From: Mesorhizobium sangaii
Lineage (GTDB): Bacteria; Pseudomonadota; Alphaproteobacteria; Rhizobiales; Rhizobiaceae
Length of the DNA stretch: 64,000 nt
Direction: 5' to 3'
Assembly (NCBI RefSeq): GCF_014207355.1
Contig: NZ_JACHEF010000003.1
Coordinates: 161,763 to 225,762, forward strand
This document shows, piece after piece, positions 1 through 8,059 of this stretch. Within the stretch, counting starts at the first letter, position 1. Every line of letters starts with the position of its first letter. The notes under the pieces are model-generated. The model worked only from the letters and a program-made list of their open reading frames with translations, ran no database searches and was not told the origin of the DNA. Position numbers and translations under genes: made by a program.

Positions 1-888
1 AGCGTAGCGTTCGGCGATTTCCTTGACGCCATAGCGGTTCTCGAGCGCTTCGGAGCAGGCAATCGAGATGAAGGCCGGCAAGCCATAGGTCGTCACCAGA
101 TTGAGATTGACCAGCAGCGAGATCATCTCTTGCGGACCCGTCAGCCAGCCCATGCGCCAGCCGGTCATGCCGTGGCTCTTCGACATGGAATTGATGACCA
201 GAGTGCGCTCGGCCATGCCAGGCAACGAACGCGGCGAGACGTGCTCACCGCCCCCCAGCGTCCAGTAGACCTCGTCGGATAACAGCCAGAGATCATGCTC
301 CCTGCAGACCTCGGCCAGCTGTTCCAGCCGCTCGCGCGAATAGACCGCACCGGTCGGGTTGTTCGGCGTGTTGATCAGGATTGCGCGGGTGTTCGGCCGA
401 AGTGCTGCGCGGATCATGTCGGCATGAGGCTGGAAGCCGTCCTCGGCCGGTGTCTCGACCACGGTGAAGCTGGCGCCGGCGGCGCTGAACGTGTTGGGAT
501 AGGTGGCGTAGTAGGGCGCCACCACGATGGCATGATCGCCCTGGTCGAGAACGGCCTGCACGGCCGCGTAGAGTGCGGCCTGGCCGCCCGGCGTGGCGAT
601 GACCTGGTCCGGTGTCGTCTCGACGCCGGTGCAGGCGCTCGAGGCCGCCGCCATTGCCTTGCGCAGGCGTGGCAGGCCGGGAAGCGGGGTGTAGTGGTGA
701 TTGCTGCCGCGAACCGCTGCCACACAGGCTTCGATCGTTTCCGAAGGCGTATCGAAATCATGGTCGCCGACCGACAACATAATGATGTCTTCGCCGGCCT
801 CCTTGCGGGTCCAGGCGGCGAAATGGACTTCCCAGCCATCCTTGCCCGAAGGCACGATGCCGGAGATGCGCGATGATGGTCTAGGCAT
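1..888 (-). CDS. class I/II PLP aminotransferase (3' end outside window)
   Basis: The reading frame runs from an ATG at 888 off the left edge and gives 296 residues of a fold-type I aminotransferase. The first ~100 residues contain VGDHDF and HHYTPLPG, typical of the aspartate aminotransferase family. The PLP-binding lysine is probably K237 in SMSKSHGMTGWRMGW. The ATG lies inside the end of the upstream methyltransferase gene (8-nt overlap), so translation is probably coupled. It is the third gene of an operon with a dimethylglycine dehydrogenase-like flavoprotein and a homocysteine methyltransferase. That context suggests amino-acid or betaine catabolism, but the substrate cannot be read from the sequence. 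The C-terminus is missing only because of the window edge. Confidence 0.9.
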   Translation of the reverse strand, partial: MPRPSSRISGIVPSGKDGWEVHFAAWTRKEAGEDIIMLSVGDHDFDTPSETIEACVAAVRGSNHHYTPLPGLPRLRKAMAAASSACTGVETTPDQVIATPGGQAALYAAVQAVLDQGDHAIVVAPYYATYPNTFSAAGASFTVVETPAEDGFQPHADMIRAALRPNTRAILINTPNNPTGAVYSRERLEQLAEVCREHDLWLLSDEVYWTLGGGEHVSPRSLPGMAERTLVINSMSKSHGMTGWRMGWLTGPQEMISLLVNLNLVTTYGLPAFISIACSEALENRYGVKEIAERYA

Positions 889-1786
889 GTATATCTCCCG
901 AAATTTCGTAGCCGGCCTGTTCGAGCCGGTCGCGCAGCGCGGCGATATGTGGCGGTCCGACTTCGCAGCAGCCGCCGACAATGCTCGCGCCGGCCTCCAC
1001 CCAGCCGATGGCCTGGTCGGCATAGGCATCCGGACCGAGGTCGTGGCGGGCATGCAGCACATCGACGGTGCCGCCGTGCTTGAGCGCTTCGGTGGAGGTG
1101 AAGCCATTGGCATAGGCGCCGACCGGGCCGCCGAGTTCGATCAGTTCAGGCAAAGCCGCGGCGATCGCTTCCGGCCGGCAGCAGTTAAGCAGCCGCGCGG
1201 CGACAGTCAGGCCGTCGAGCGCGCTTGCCGCAGCGGCTATTGTCTCGCCACTGCGCAGGCGTGGCTTGCCGTGATCGGCCAGTGTCCACGATACCCATAT
1301 GGGTTTGCCGCTTTCCGACGCGGCGGTGACGGCCGCACCCGCCTCCTCGGTAGACGCCATGGTCTCGCAGAGGAACAGGTCGACGCCATCCGCCTGCTCG
1401 GCAACGATGCGGCGATAGATATCGAGCGTATCCTGATATGAAATGGTCAGCGCGGGCGCGTAGCTGCCGAAAAGCGGTGACAGGCAGCCGGCGATGGTTG
1501 CCTCGCCGGCCTGGTCGCAGGCCTGCCTTGCAAGCTCGATGCCGCGCTTCTGCAGTGGCTTGAAGAGCTCTTCCGCGCCCTCGCGCGCCAGGCGTTCGGG
1601 TGTCGCCGAATAGGTGTTTATGGTGATGACGCGGGCGCCGGCACGGATAAATTCCGCGTGCAGGTCGCGCACGAGATCCGGCTCGTCGATCAGTACTCTG
1701 GCCGACCATAGTGGCGTCGGCTCGGATTTGCTGCGGCGGACCAATTCCTGGCCCATGCCGCCATCCGTGAGGATGATCTTCTTCAT
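881..1786 (-). CDS. homocysteine S-methyltransferase family protein
   Basis: A 301-residue Pfam S-methyl_trans protein. It begins MKKIILTDGGMGQEL, the usual start of the barrel. The zinc-binding cysteines are visible as LLNCCRPEA near residue 207 and GGCCEVGPPH near the C-terminus. The family moves a methyl group from betaine, S-methylmethionine or a similar donor to homocysteine. The ATG at 1786 overlaps the stop of the upstream flavoprotein (ATGA), which favours it over an in-frame ATG 30 nt upstream. Being co-encoded with a dimethylglycine dehydrogenase-like enzyme makes a betaine-type donor plausible. It differs clearly from the second family member at 55798-56835. Confidence 0.9.
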   Translation of the reverse strand: MKKIILTDGGMGQELVRRSKSEPTPLWSARVLIDEPDLVRDLHAEFIRAGARVITINTYSATPERLAREGAEELFKPLQKRGIELARQACDQAGEATIAGCLSPLFGSYAPALTISYQDTLDIYRRIVAEQADGVDLFLCETMASTEEAGAAVTAASESGKPIWVSWTLADHGKPRLRSGETIAAAASALDGLTVAARLLNCCRPEAIAAALPELIELGGPVGAYANGFTSTEALKHGGTVDVLHARHDLGPDAYADQAIGWVEAGASIVGGCCEVGPPHIAALRDRLEQAGYEISGDIHA

Positions 1787-4236
1787 GCGCGCAGCCTCTC
1801 GTTCTTCGGATCCCACAAAGGCTCGTCCTTCTGCACGACCGCCTGAAATCGGTCGCCGAAGATTTCGACCTCGATCCTTGTTCCCGGCTCCGCCAGATCG
1901 GCGCGCAGCATGCCGAGCGCGATCGACTTGTCGATCCTATGACCCCAGCCGCCCGATGTCGTTTCGCCGACGATCTTGCCTTCGTGCCAGAGTGTGGAAA
2001 CAGAAGGGGCGTCGCAGTCACCGGGGTTCTCGACGACCAGCGTGACGAAACGCTTCTTCACGCCTTGCTGCTTCTCGTTCAGCAGTGCCGCCTTGCCGCG
2101 GAAATCCGGCTTGTCCCATTTGACGAAGCGCTCCAATCCGCCTTGGAGGATCGAATAGTCGGTCGTCAGGTCACCCTTCCAGGTGCGGTAGCCTTTTTCG
2201 AGCCGGAGCGAATCCAGCGCGTACATGCCGAATGGTCTCAGGCCATGCTGCTCTCCGACCGCGCAGATGGCATCAAAGATGGCCGCGGTGTCGTCGACCC
2301 TGGTGTGGATTTCCCAGCCGAGTTCGCCGGCGAAGGAGACGCGCACCAGCTTCGCCCAGCGGCCGGCGATCTTCGTCTCTTGGTGTGTCAGCCACGGCAA
2401 AGCAAGGTCGGCGCTGCAGACAGCGGCGAGGATTTTTCGCGAGTTCGGGCCGGCCAGGATCTGGGTGGAAAATTCCTCGGTGCGGTCGATCAGCCTGAAC
2501 GGCGCACCTTTGGGCATGCGGGATTTCAGCCACTCGAAATCATGCCATTGCGCGACCGCCGCGGTGATCAGCGTCATCAGGTTCTCATCATGGCGCACGA
2601 CCGACATTTCGGTGACGATGCGGCCCTCGTCGTCCGCGAAATAGACGAGGCCGATGCGGCCGGGCTTCGGCACCAGCCCGGTGACCTGCAGGCTCAACCA
2701 TTCGGCAGCACCCGGGCCGTCGAGGTTGAAGCGCGAGAAGCCCGGCAGGTCAAGGATGCCGGCCGCGTCGCGGACGGCCAGGCATTCCTCGCGGACGCGA
2801 TTGTGCCACGGTCCTTCGCGACGGAAGGTCAGCGTCGCTTCCTCGGAAATGTCGTCGCCATCCTTGGCATACCAGGTGGCGCGTTCCCAGCCATTATAGG
2901 CATCGAAGCGGGCGCCGAGGGCCTTGATGCGATCATGGATCGGCGACAGCTTGCGATCACGGCCCTCCGGCCAGGCATGGCGCGGGAACTGGATGGCGTA
3001 TTCGTTGCCGTAAATCTCCATGCCCTTGGCGACGCAATAGTCCGGCGCGGCAGCAAAGGAGGTGAAACGGCGTGGATCGCACGACCACATGTCCCATTCG
3101 GTCTGGCCCTGTGTCACCCATTCGGCCAGCACCTTGCCGGCGCCGCCGCCCTGGGCGATGCCGAAGGTGAAGACGCACGCCTCGAAGGCGTTGGGAACGC
3201 CGGGCATCGGCCCGATCAGCGGATTGCCGTCCGGCGTATAGGGGATCGGACCGTTGATGACCTTGGACAGGCCGGCGGTGCCCAGGATCGGCACGCGGGC
3301 GACGGCATCGGCCAGATAATGTTCGAGCCGGTCGAGGTCGTCGGGGAACAACTGGAAGGAAAAGTCCTCCGGCATCGGATCATTGTGGGTCGCCCAATGC
3401 GCGCGGCAGTTGCGCTCATAGGGGCCGAGATTCATGCCGTTCTTTTCCTGGCGCAGATAGTAGGAGGTGTCGACGTCGCGCAGCAGCGGCAGTTTCTTGC
3501 CCTGCTCCTTCGACCAGGCCGCCAGTTCGGGGATTTCCTCGAACAATATGTACTGATGGCTCATCACCATCATCGGCACCTCGCGGCCGAACATCTTGCC
3601 GACTTCGGCGGCGCGGTAGCCGGCGGCATTGACGACGATCTCGCAGCGGATTTCGCCTTGCGCTGTCTCGACCACCCATTCATCGTTCTCGCGGCGCACG
3701 CCGGTGACCGGACAGAAGCGGATGATCCTGGCGCCCATGTCGCGCGCGCCCTTGGCCAGCGCCTGGGTCAACTGCGCCGGATCGATGTCCCCGTCGCTCG
3801 GATCGTAGAGCGCGCCTTTCAGATCATGCGTCTCGATGAAGGGGTAGCGGCGTTTGATCTCGTCGACGCCAACGACGTCGATGTCCATGCCCTGATAGCG
3901 GCCCATGCCCTTTGCGCGCTGGAACTCCTGCATGCGCTCGACCGAGTGGGCGAGGCGCACCGAACCGGTGACGTGGTAGTTCATGGGATAGTCGACCGCT
4001 TCGGCCAGCCCGCGATAGAGCTCGGTCGAATAGCGCTGCATGTTCATTAGCGACCAGGACGAGGAGAAGGTCGGCACATTGCCGGCGGCATGCCAGGTCG
4101 AGCCGGAGGTCAGCTCGTTCTTTTCGAGCAGCACGCAGTCGGTCCAGCCCGCTTTGGCGAGATGATAGAGCGCGGACGTGCCGACGGCACCCCCTCCGAT
4201 GATCACCACGCGTGCCGTGCTCGGCAAACCGGCCAT
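1783..4236 (-). CDS. FAD-dependent oxidoreductase with GcvT domain (dimethylglycine/sarcosine dehydrogenase-like)
   Basis: An 817-residue two-domain flavoprotein. Residues ~9-30 carry the Rossmann FAD motif (VVIIGGGAVG). H49 in GSTWHAAG matches the histidine that covalently binds FAD in dimethylglycine and sarcosine dehydrogenases. The DAO domain runs to about residue 400 and is followed by FAO_M and GcvT folate-binding domains. The family oxidises an N-methyl group and passes the formaldehyde unit to tetrahydrofolate. The start is ATG 4236, preceded by AGGGAGAAG. A longer frame reaching 4338 would be read through an intergenic repeat, so it was rejected. It is first in an operon with the methyltransferase and aminotransferase genes. 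The exact N-methyl substrate is not settled. Confidence 0.92.
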   Translation of the reverse strand: MAGLPSTARVVIIGGGAVGTSALYHLAKAGWTDCVLLEKNELTSGSTWHAAGNVPTFSSSWSLMNMQRYSTELYRGLAEAVDYPMNYHVTGSVRLAHSVERMQEFQRAKGMGRYQGMDIDVVGVDEIKRRYPFIETHDLKGALYDPSDGDIDPAQLTQALAKGARDMGARIIRFCPVTGVRRENDEWVVETAQGEIRCEIVVNAAGYRAAEVGKMFGREVPMMVMSHQYILFEEIPELAAWSKEQGKKLPLLRDVDTSYYLRQEKNGMNLGPYERNCRAHWATHNDPMPEDFSFQLFPDDLDRLEHYLADAVARVPILGTAGLSKVINGPIPYTPDGNPLIGPMPGVPNAFEACVFTFGIAQGGGAGKVLAEWVTQGQTEWDMWSCDPRRFTSFAAAPDYCVAKGMEIYGNEYAIQFPRHAWPEGRDRKLSPIHDRIKALGARFDAYNGWERATWYAKDGDDISEEATLTFRREGPWHNRVREECLAVRDAAGILDLPGFSRFNLDGPGAAEWLSLQVTGLVPKPGRIGLVYFADDEGRIVTEMSVVRHDENLMTLITAAVAQWHDFEWLKSRMPKGAPFRLIDRTEEFSTQILAGPNSRKILAAVCSADLALPWLTHQETKIAGRWAKLVRVSFAGELGWEIHTRVDDTAAIFDAICAVGEQHGLRPFGMYALDSLRLEKGYRTWKGDLTTDYSILQGGLERFVKWDKPDFRGKAALLNEKQQGVKKRFVTLVVENPGDCDAPSVSTLWHEGKIVGETTSGGWGHRIDKSIALGMLRADLAEPGTRIEVEIFGDRFQAVVQKDEPLWDPKNERLRA

Positions 4237-4257
4237 GTTCTTCTCCCTGACAAAACC

Positions 4258-4338
4258 CAAAGCGCGTTGCGCTTTCCATTTTTTGTTTTTGATGCCTGTC
4301 GTTGTCCCAAGCCGCTGCACGCTTTGGGCGACATGCAT
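4258..4338 (-). repeat. intergenic repeat, copy 1
   Basis: Read on the minus strand this is ATGCATGTCGCCCAAAG, then a GC spacer, TTGGGACAACGACAGGCAT, and a run of A-rich sequence (CAAAAACAAAAAATGG). CCCAAA and TTGGG pair as a hairpin. The same layout is at 49984-50056. I recognise it as a family of short repeats common between genes in Mesorhizobium and relatives; the copy number was not measured. It separates the XRE regulator gene from the flavoprotein gene. Confidence 0.7.
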
Positions 4339-4935
4339 TCAATAGACTGGTGGCGCAACCACCCAGATGACAACTGCCGGCTCGGTACCCGGATTGCGCC
4401 AGCGGTAGGGCTTGCCTTCGAAGCGAAAGGAGTCGCCTTCGCCGAGCCGATGCCAGACGCCCGATATCTCGATGTCGAACAGTCCCGACGCGACGTATCC
4501 GGCCTCCTCAGTCGGCCGGCGCGCCTCGGTCTTCAGCTCCGCGCCCGGCGCGAAGACCGAACGCACCATCTCGAAGCTACCGCCGAGATCGGGCGACAGA
4601 AGCTCCTCCACCAGGCCGGATTCGCTTGTGCCAAGCGTGCGGCGCCTGCCGGCACGCACAACAACGCCACGCTCGCTTTCGACCGGCACGTCATGGCTGA
4701 AGAACAGGCTGATCGGCACGCCGAACAGTTCAGCGAAGGCTCTGAGGTCGCTGAGCGATGGCGTCGACAGACCACGCTCGACCTGGCTGACCCAGCCGAC
4801 GGAACGGCCAAGCTTCAGGCCGATCTCGGCAAGCGTAAGCCCGCGCGCCTTGCGCAGCGCCCTGATATCGCCGGCCAGCACGCGTTCGTCAGGTCCCTGC
4901 AATGTTCGTGCGATAGGTGAAGGCAAAACGCTCAC
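4339..4935 (-). CDS. XRE-family transcriptional regulator with cupin sensor domain
   Basis: A 198-residue regulator. Residues ~20-75 form an HTH_3 domain (LAGDIRALRKARGLTLAEIG ... VGWVSQVERG), and residues ~120-195 a small cupin barrel of the PuuR type (EEAGYVASGLFDIE ... EGDSFRFEGKPYRW). Relatives regulate polyamine, amino-acid and betaine genes and sense a small ligand with the cupin. It lies just upstream of, and on the same strand as, the flavoprotein operon, and is divergent from the nitroreductase gene. Three CATG(A) elements in the shared upstream region are candidate binding sites, so autoregulation and control of one or both neighbours is plausible. Confidence 0.88.
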   Translation of the reverse strand: MSVLPSPIARTLQGPDERVLAGDIRALRKARGLTLAEIGLKLGRSVGWVSQVERGLSTPSLSDLRAFAELFGVPISLFFSHDVPVESERGVVVRAGRRRTLGTSESGLVEELLSPDLGGSFEMVRSVFAPGAELKTEARRPTEEAGYVASGLFDIEISGVWHRLGEGDSFRFEGKPYRWRNPGTEPAVVIWVVAPPVY

Positions 4936-4982
4936 TTCATGAAAATTTGCATCCGAATTTCATGAGAAATGAAGCTCATGAA
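4936..4982. promoter_or_regulatory. candidate operator with three CATGA-type elements
   Basis: Three CATG cores lie at 4938-4941, 4961-4964 and 4977-4980, each in an AT-rich palindromic context (TTCATGAA, TTTCATGAGAAA, CTCATGAAA). They sit directly upstream of the XRE-cupin gene start (4935) and upstream of the nitroreductase (5107). XRE regulators usually bind short palindromes next to their own promoter. Assigning these to the 4339-4935 regulator is inference. Confidence 0.45.
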
Positions 4983-5106
4983 AAAATCAAGTGGATTTTC
5001 ACAGATGCTCAAGATTTGCTTGCAGGATTTTGGCGGTTCATGCAAAGGCTCGGGCACGAACGGCGAGTGGGGACGTCTGGTCGAGACGAGGGTTAAAGGA
5101 CGGCCC

Positions 5107-5811
5107 ATGCTTGAAAAGAACACCCGAATTGCGGACGAGGCCGAGATTGTCGACGAGGCGATCCTGTCGCGCCGCTCGGTGCGCGCATTCCTGCCCGACA
5201 TGATCGACGACGACACCATCCGCGCCATTCTGTCGGTTGCGGCGCGCGCTCCATCCGGCACCAACATGCAGCCGTGGAAGGTCTACGTCACCAAGGGCGA
5301 GACCAAGCAGCAGATCACCGACGCCATCCTCAACTCGGGCATCCGCGCCGAAAAGGCCGATTGGGACGAGTACCGCTACTATCCGACCCAGTTCTTCGAG
5401 CCCTATCTGACACGACGACGCGCCAACGGCTTCGGGCTCTATGGCGCGCTCGGCATCGGCCGCCGCGAGGTCGACAAGATGCGCGCCCAGCACGACCGCA
5501 ACTTCGTCTTCTTCGACGCGCCGGTCGGCATGATCTTCACAATCGACCGCCGGCTCAACCAGGGTTCATGGATCGACTACGGCATGTTCTTGCAAAACAT
5601 CATGGTCGCGGCGCGGGGCAGGGGTTTGCACACCTGCCCACAAGCGGCGTTCGCCCCCTATCACCGGCAGATCAGGCCGGTGCTCAATATTCCCGACGAG
5701 GAGATCGTCGTCTGCGGCATGGCGCTTGGCCATGAGGACATTTCCAAACCCGAAAACACCTTCCGCACTGACCGCGTACCGCTGGAAGAGTGGGTGACGT
5801 TCAGCGAGTAA
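5107..5811 (+). CDS. nitroreductase family protein
   Basis: A 234-residue FMN-dependent nitroreductase. The N-terminal FMN-binding segment RRSVRAFLPD and the loop APSGTNMQPWKVYV are both present, and a further flavin-contact region with GMALG is near the C-terminus. Such enzymes reduce nitro groups, quinones or other acceptors with NAD(P)H. The start at 5107 is preceded by AAAGGAC; in-frame codons further upstream pass through the AT-rich operator region and were not used. It is transcribed away from the XRE-cupin regulator. The physiological substrate is unknown. Confidence 0.88.
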   Translation: MLEKNTRIADEAEIVDEAILSRRSVRAFLPDMIDDDTIRAILSVAARAPSGTNMQPWKVYVTKGETKQQITDAILNSGIRAEKADWDEYRYYPTQFFEPYLTRRRANGFGLYGALGIGRREVDKMRAQHDRNFVFFDAPVGMIFTIDRRLNQGSWIDYGMFLQNIMVAARGRGLHTCPQAAFAPYHRQIRPVLNIPDEEIVVCGMALGHEDISKPENTFRTDRVPLEEWVTFSE

Positions 5812-5853
5812 GCCGGCCGCCTTGGCCAGAACCGGCCAACTGGGCGTCCAGCA

Positions 5854-7296
5854 CTATTCCGTGTTCATCTGTGCGCCGTGACCGCTGACATGGGCGCCGT
5901 CCTGCGGCGTCAGCTTGAGATAGGCGAGCAGCGCGCACAGCGTGATGACGCCCTCGATCACGAACAGGATCCGAAAATCGTTGGCGATCGCCGGACCTCC
6001 GCCGGCGAGAAACGACAGTGCCGCGGCGGCGAGGCCGACGCTGATCGCCACCGCGAGCTGCCACAGGATGTAATAGAGCGCGCTGAAGCGGGCGAGTTGC
6101 TCGGGGGCGATGTCGGAATAGGCGAGGTTGCCGGTCGACGCCCATTGCGCGGAGCGGAAGACTCCGAAGACGAAGATGTAGGCAAGCACGATCCAGACCG
6201 GTGTGGTTGCCTGCATCAAGGCAAAGCCGGCGACCATGGCGGCGACGATCGGCGTGTTGCAGACCAGCACGCGGCGGAAGCCGAAACGGTTGAGGACACG
6301 CGGCATGAAGAAGCGCATCGCCACCGAACCGACCGCGGCAACGAAAGTCAGAGATCCCGCCTGCACCGCGCTCATGCCGAAGCCGAGCTGGAACATCAGA
6401 GGCAGCAGGAAGACGACCGAGCTGAGGCCGATCGTGTCCAGGCCGCCGCCGGTCAGGAAGGAGATGCGGAAGGTGCGGATGCGCAGGAGCTTGAGATCGA
6501 GCAGCGGATTGCGCACGCGCAGGCAGTAGAACGAGGCAATGGTCAGGATGACGAGCGCCAGCGCCAGTTCACCGGCGATGACGCTCCCGGCAGCGTCCTT
6601 GGCGGCAAGTGAATCCATGCCGAAGACCAGCAGCACCATGCCGCTGCCGACCAGCAGAAAGCCCGGAAAATCGAACGGCGTGCGCACCGGCTTGGTCACT
6701 GTCGGAAACAGCGAGGCGGCAAGGAAAGCCGCCGCCAGCGCGAACGGCACGTTGATGAAGAAGATCCAGCGCCAGGAAATGTAGGTGGTCAGCGCGCCGC
6801 CGACGAGCGGGCCGACCAGCGGCCCGGACTGGCCGGCCAGCGAGATGTACATGTTGATCTTCAGCGTGCGGCTGCGCGGAAAGGTCTGCAGGATGACGAC
6901 CTGGCCGAGCGTTCCCATCAAAGCGCCGCCGAACCCTTGCAGCGCGCGGGCGCCGACCAGCATCCAGATATTGTCGGACAGCCCGCACAGGGCCGACGCG
7001 GTGGCGAACACCAGCAAGGCAAAGCAATAGACATTGCGAAGGCCGAAGCGATCGGCGGCCCAGCCGCCAAGCGGCATCGAGATGATCAGGCTGGCGACAT
7101 AGACGGTGATCAGCAGGCCGAGCTGGCTGGGCGGGCGGCCGAGGCTTTCGCCGATACCGGGCAGCGCCGTCACCACGACATTCTGGTCGAGGCTGGTCAT
7201 GAAGACGCCGCAGGCAACCGTCAGTGGCAGCAGGAGCAAGGCTCTGGCCGACACATCGGCGCGATCGGTGGCGCCGGCGGATATTTCTGCGGTCAT
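5854..7296 (-). CDS. MFS transporter of the DHA2 (EmrB/QacA) type
   Basis: A 480-residue integral membrane protein with about 14 hydrophobic segments. The first transmembrane helix carries TSLDQNVVVTALP, which matches the DHA2 drug:H+ antiporter motif (LDxTVVNVALP). A motif-A-like loop, GGWAADRFGLRNVY, follows helix 2. It probably exports a hydrophobic compound using the proton gradient. It is convergent with the nitroreductase and follows soxG on the same strand after 175 nt. No partner membrane-fusion protein is encoded nearby, so the substrate is open. Confidence 0.9.
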   Translation of the reverse strand: MTAEISAGATDRADVSARALLLLPLTVACGVFMTSLDQNVVVTALPGIGESLGRPPSQLGLLITVYVASLIISMPLGGWAADRFGLRNVYCFALLVFATASALCGLSDNIWMLVGARALQGFGGALMGTLGQVVILQTFPRSRTLKINMYISLAGQSGPLVGPLVGGALTTYISWRWIFFINVPFALAAAFLAASLFPTVTKPVRTPFDFPGFLLVGSGMVLLVFGMDSLAAKDAAGSVIAGELALALVILTIASFYCLRVRNPLLDLKLLRIRTFRISFLTGGGLDTIGLSSVVFLLPLMFQLGFGMSAVQAGSLTFVAAVGSVAMRFFMPRVLNRFGFRRVLVCNTPIVAAMVAGFALMQATTPVWIVLAYIFVFGVFRSAQWASTGNLAYSDIAPEQLARFSALYYILWQLAVAISVGLAAAALSFLAGGGPAIANDFRILFVIEGVITLCALLAYLKLTPQDGAHVSGHGAQMNTE

Positions 7297-7449
7297 GGGG
7301 ATGTTCGAACCAAACGAATGTGCCGAGTCTGAGACGGGATTTTCATATCCCTTGGGCCGGTCTGGCGGCCACGTTTCCCATCATGGCGGCCCGCGGCGCG
7401 ATTCTCTAGCGGCAGAACCGGCTGGCCTTGATGCCAGAAGCAGAGGCGA

Positions 7450-7467
7450 CGCGGCCATCCGGCCGCG
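7450..7467 (-). terminator. GC hairpin just downstream of soxG
   Basis: CGCGGCC-ATCC-GGCCGCG, a 7-bp GC stem with a 4-nt loop, lies immediately after the soxG stop codon. No run of T follows on the minus strand, so it may stabilise the 3' end of the message rather than act as a true intrinsic terminator. Confidence 0.3.
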
Positions 7468-7471
7468 CTGC

Positions 7472-8059
7472 CTATTGCACCTCGTAGCCGACTTCCTCGC
7501 TGGCATGGCAGAGCGCCTTCCAGAACGAGCGTGCGAACGACCGGAAGACATAGATGTCGAACTGGTCGGAGCCGGTGCGCTGGATCTGGGCGAAGACGTC
7601 GTGATGGGCGGTCGAGCGGCCGGCGCCGACCGGAAAGGCCGGCAGCGCGAAGTCGATGGCGAAGAATTTCGCCAGCACCCATTCGGCCTTCGGCCCGGCG
7701 ATGCGAATGGCGGTGCGACCATGCGAAAGGTCGGTCACCGTGCCGATGGCCGGGGTAACCGCCTTGGCAAAGGCGCCGGCCAGGCCTTCGGCTTCATCGG
7801 CAACGGTGAATTTTCCCGGTGCGAAGCCGAAAACCGACTTCATGCCGTCGCTCAGGCCGCCGCCGGCGCCATCGGGCAACGCAAGCCCGGTGACGGTACG
7901 GATGGCGGCAATCAGCTTCTTCTCCTCACCCGGCCAGGCTGCCAGTTGCACGATCGAGCCGGGCCCGGTCTCGGTCAGGATGATCTCGACGCCGTGTTCG
8001 AAATTGCCATGCGAGCCAATGTGAAACTCCGGCTCGAGCGGTGATTGTCGCTCAACCAT
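7472..8059 (-). CDS. soxG: sarcosine oxidase gamma subunit
   Basis: A 195-residue SoxG family protein. The C-terminal half has the conserved pattern DLSHGRTAIRIAGPKAEWVLAK followed by VFRSFARSFWKAL. It is the small non-catalytic subunit of heterotetrameric sarcosine oxidase. The ATG at 8059 overlaps the end of soxA by 8 nt, which fixes the start; an upstream in-frame ATG would lie deep in soxA. It is last in the soxBDAG operon. Confidence 0.92.
   Translation of the reverse strand: MVERQSPLEPEFHIGSHGNFEHGVEIILTETGPGSIVQLAAWPGEEKKLIAAIRTVTGLALPDGAGGGLSDGMKSVFGFAPGKFTVADEAEGLAGAFAKAVTPAIGTVTDLSHGRTAIRIAGPKAEWVLAKFFAIDFALPAFPVGAGRSTAHHDVFAQIQRTGSDQFDIYVFRSFARSFWKALCHASEEVGYEVQ

Noticed and set aside
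1939..4050. 703-codon open frame on the plus strand opposite the first flavoprotein
   Set aside because: It is antisense to a well-supported family protein, has no recognisable domain, and is explained by the GC-rich codon positions of the real gene.
4237..4338. N-terminal extension of the first flavoprotein starting at 4338
   Set aside because: The extra 34 codons are translated from the intergenic repeat, and the ATG at 4236 has a good ribosome-binding site and starts the FAD motif at the normal distance.
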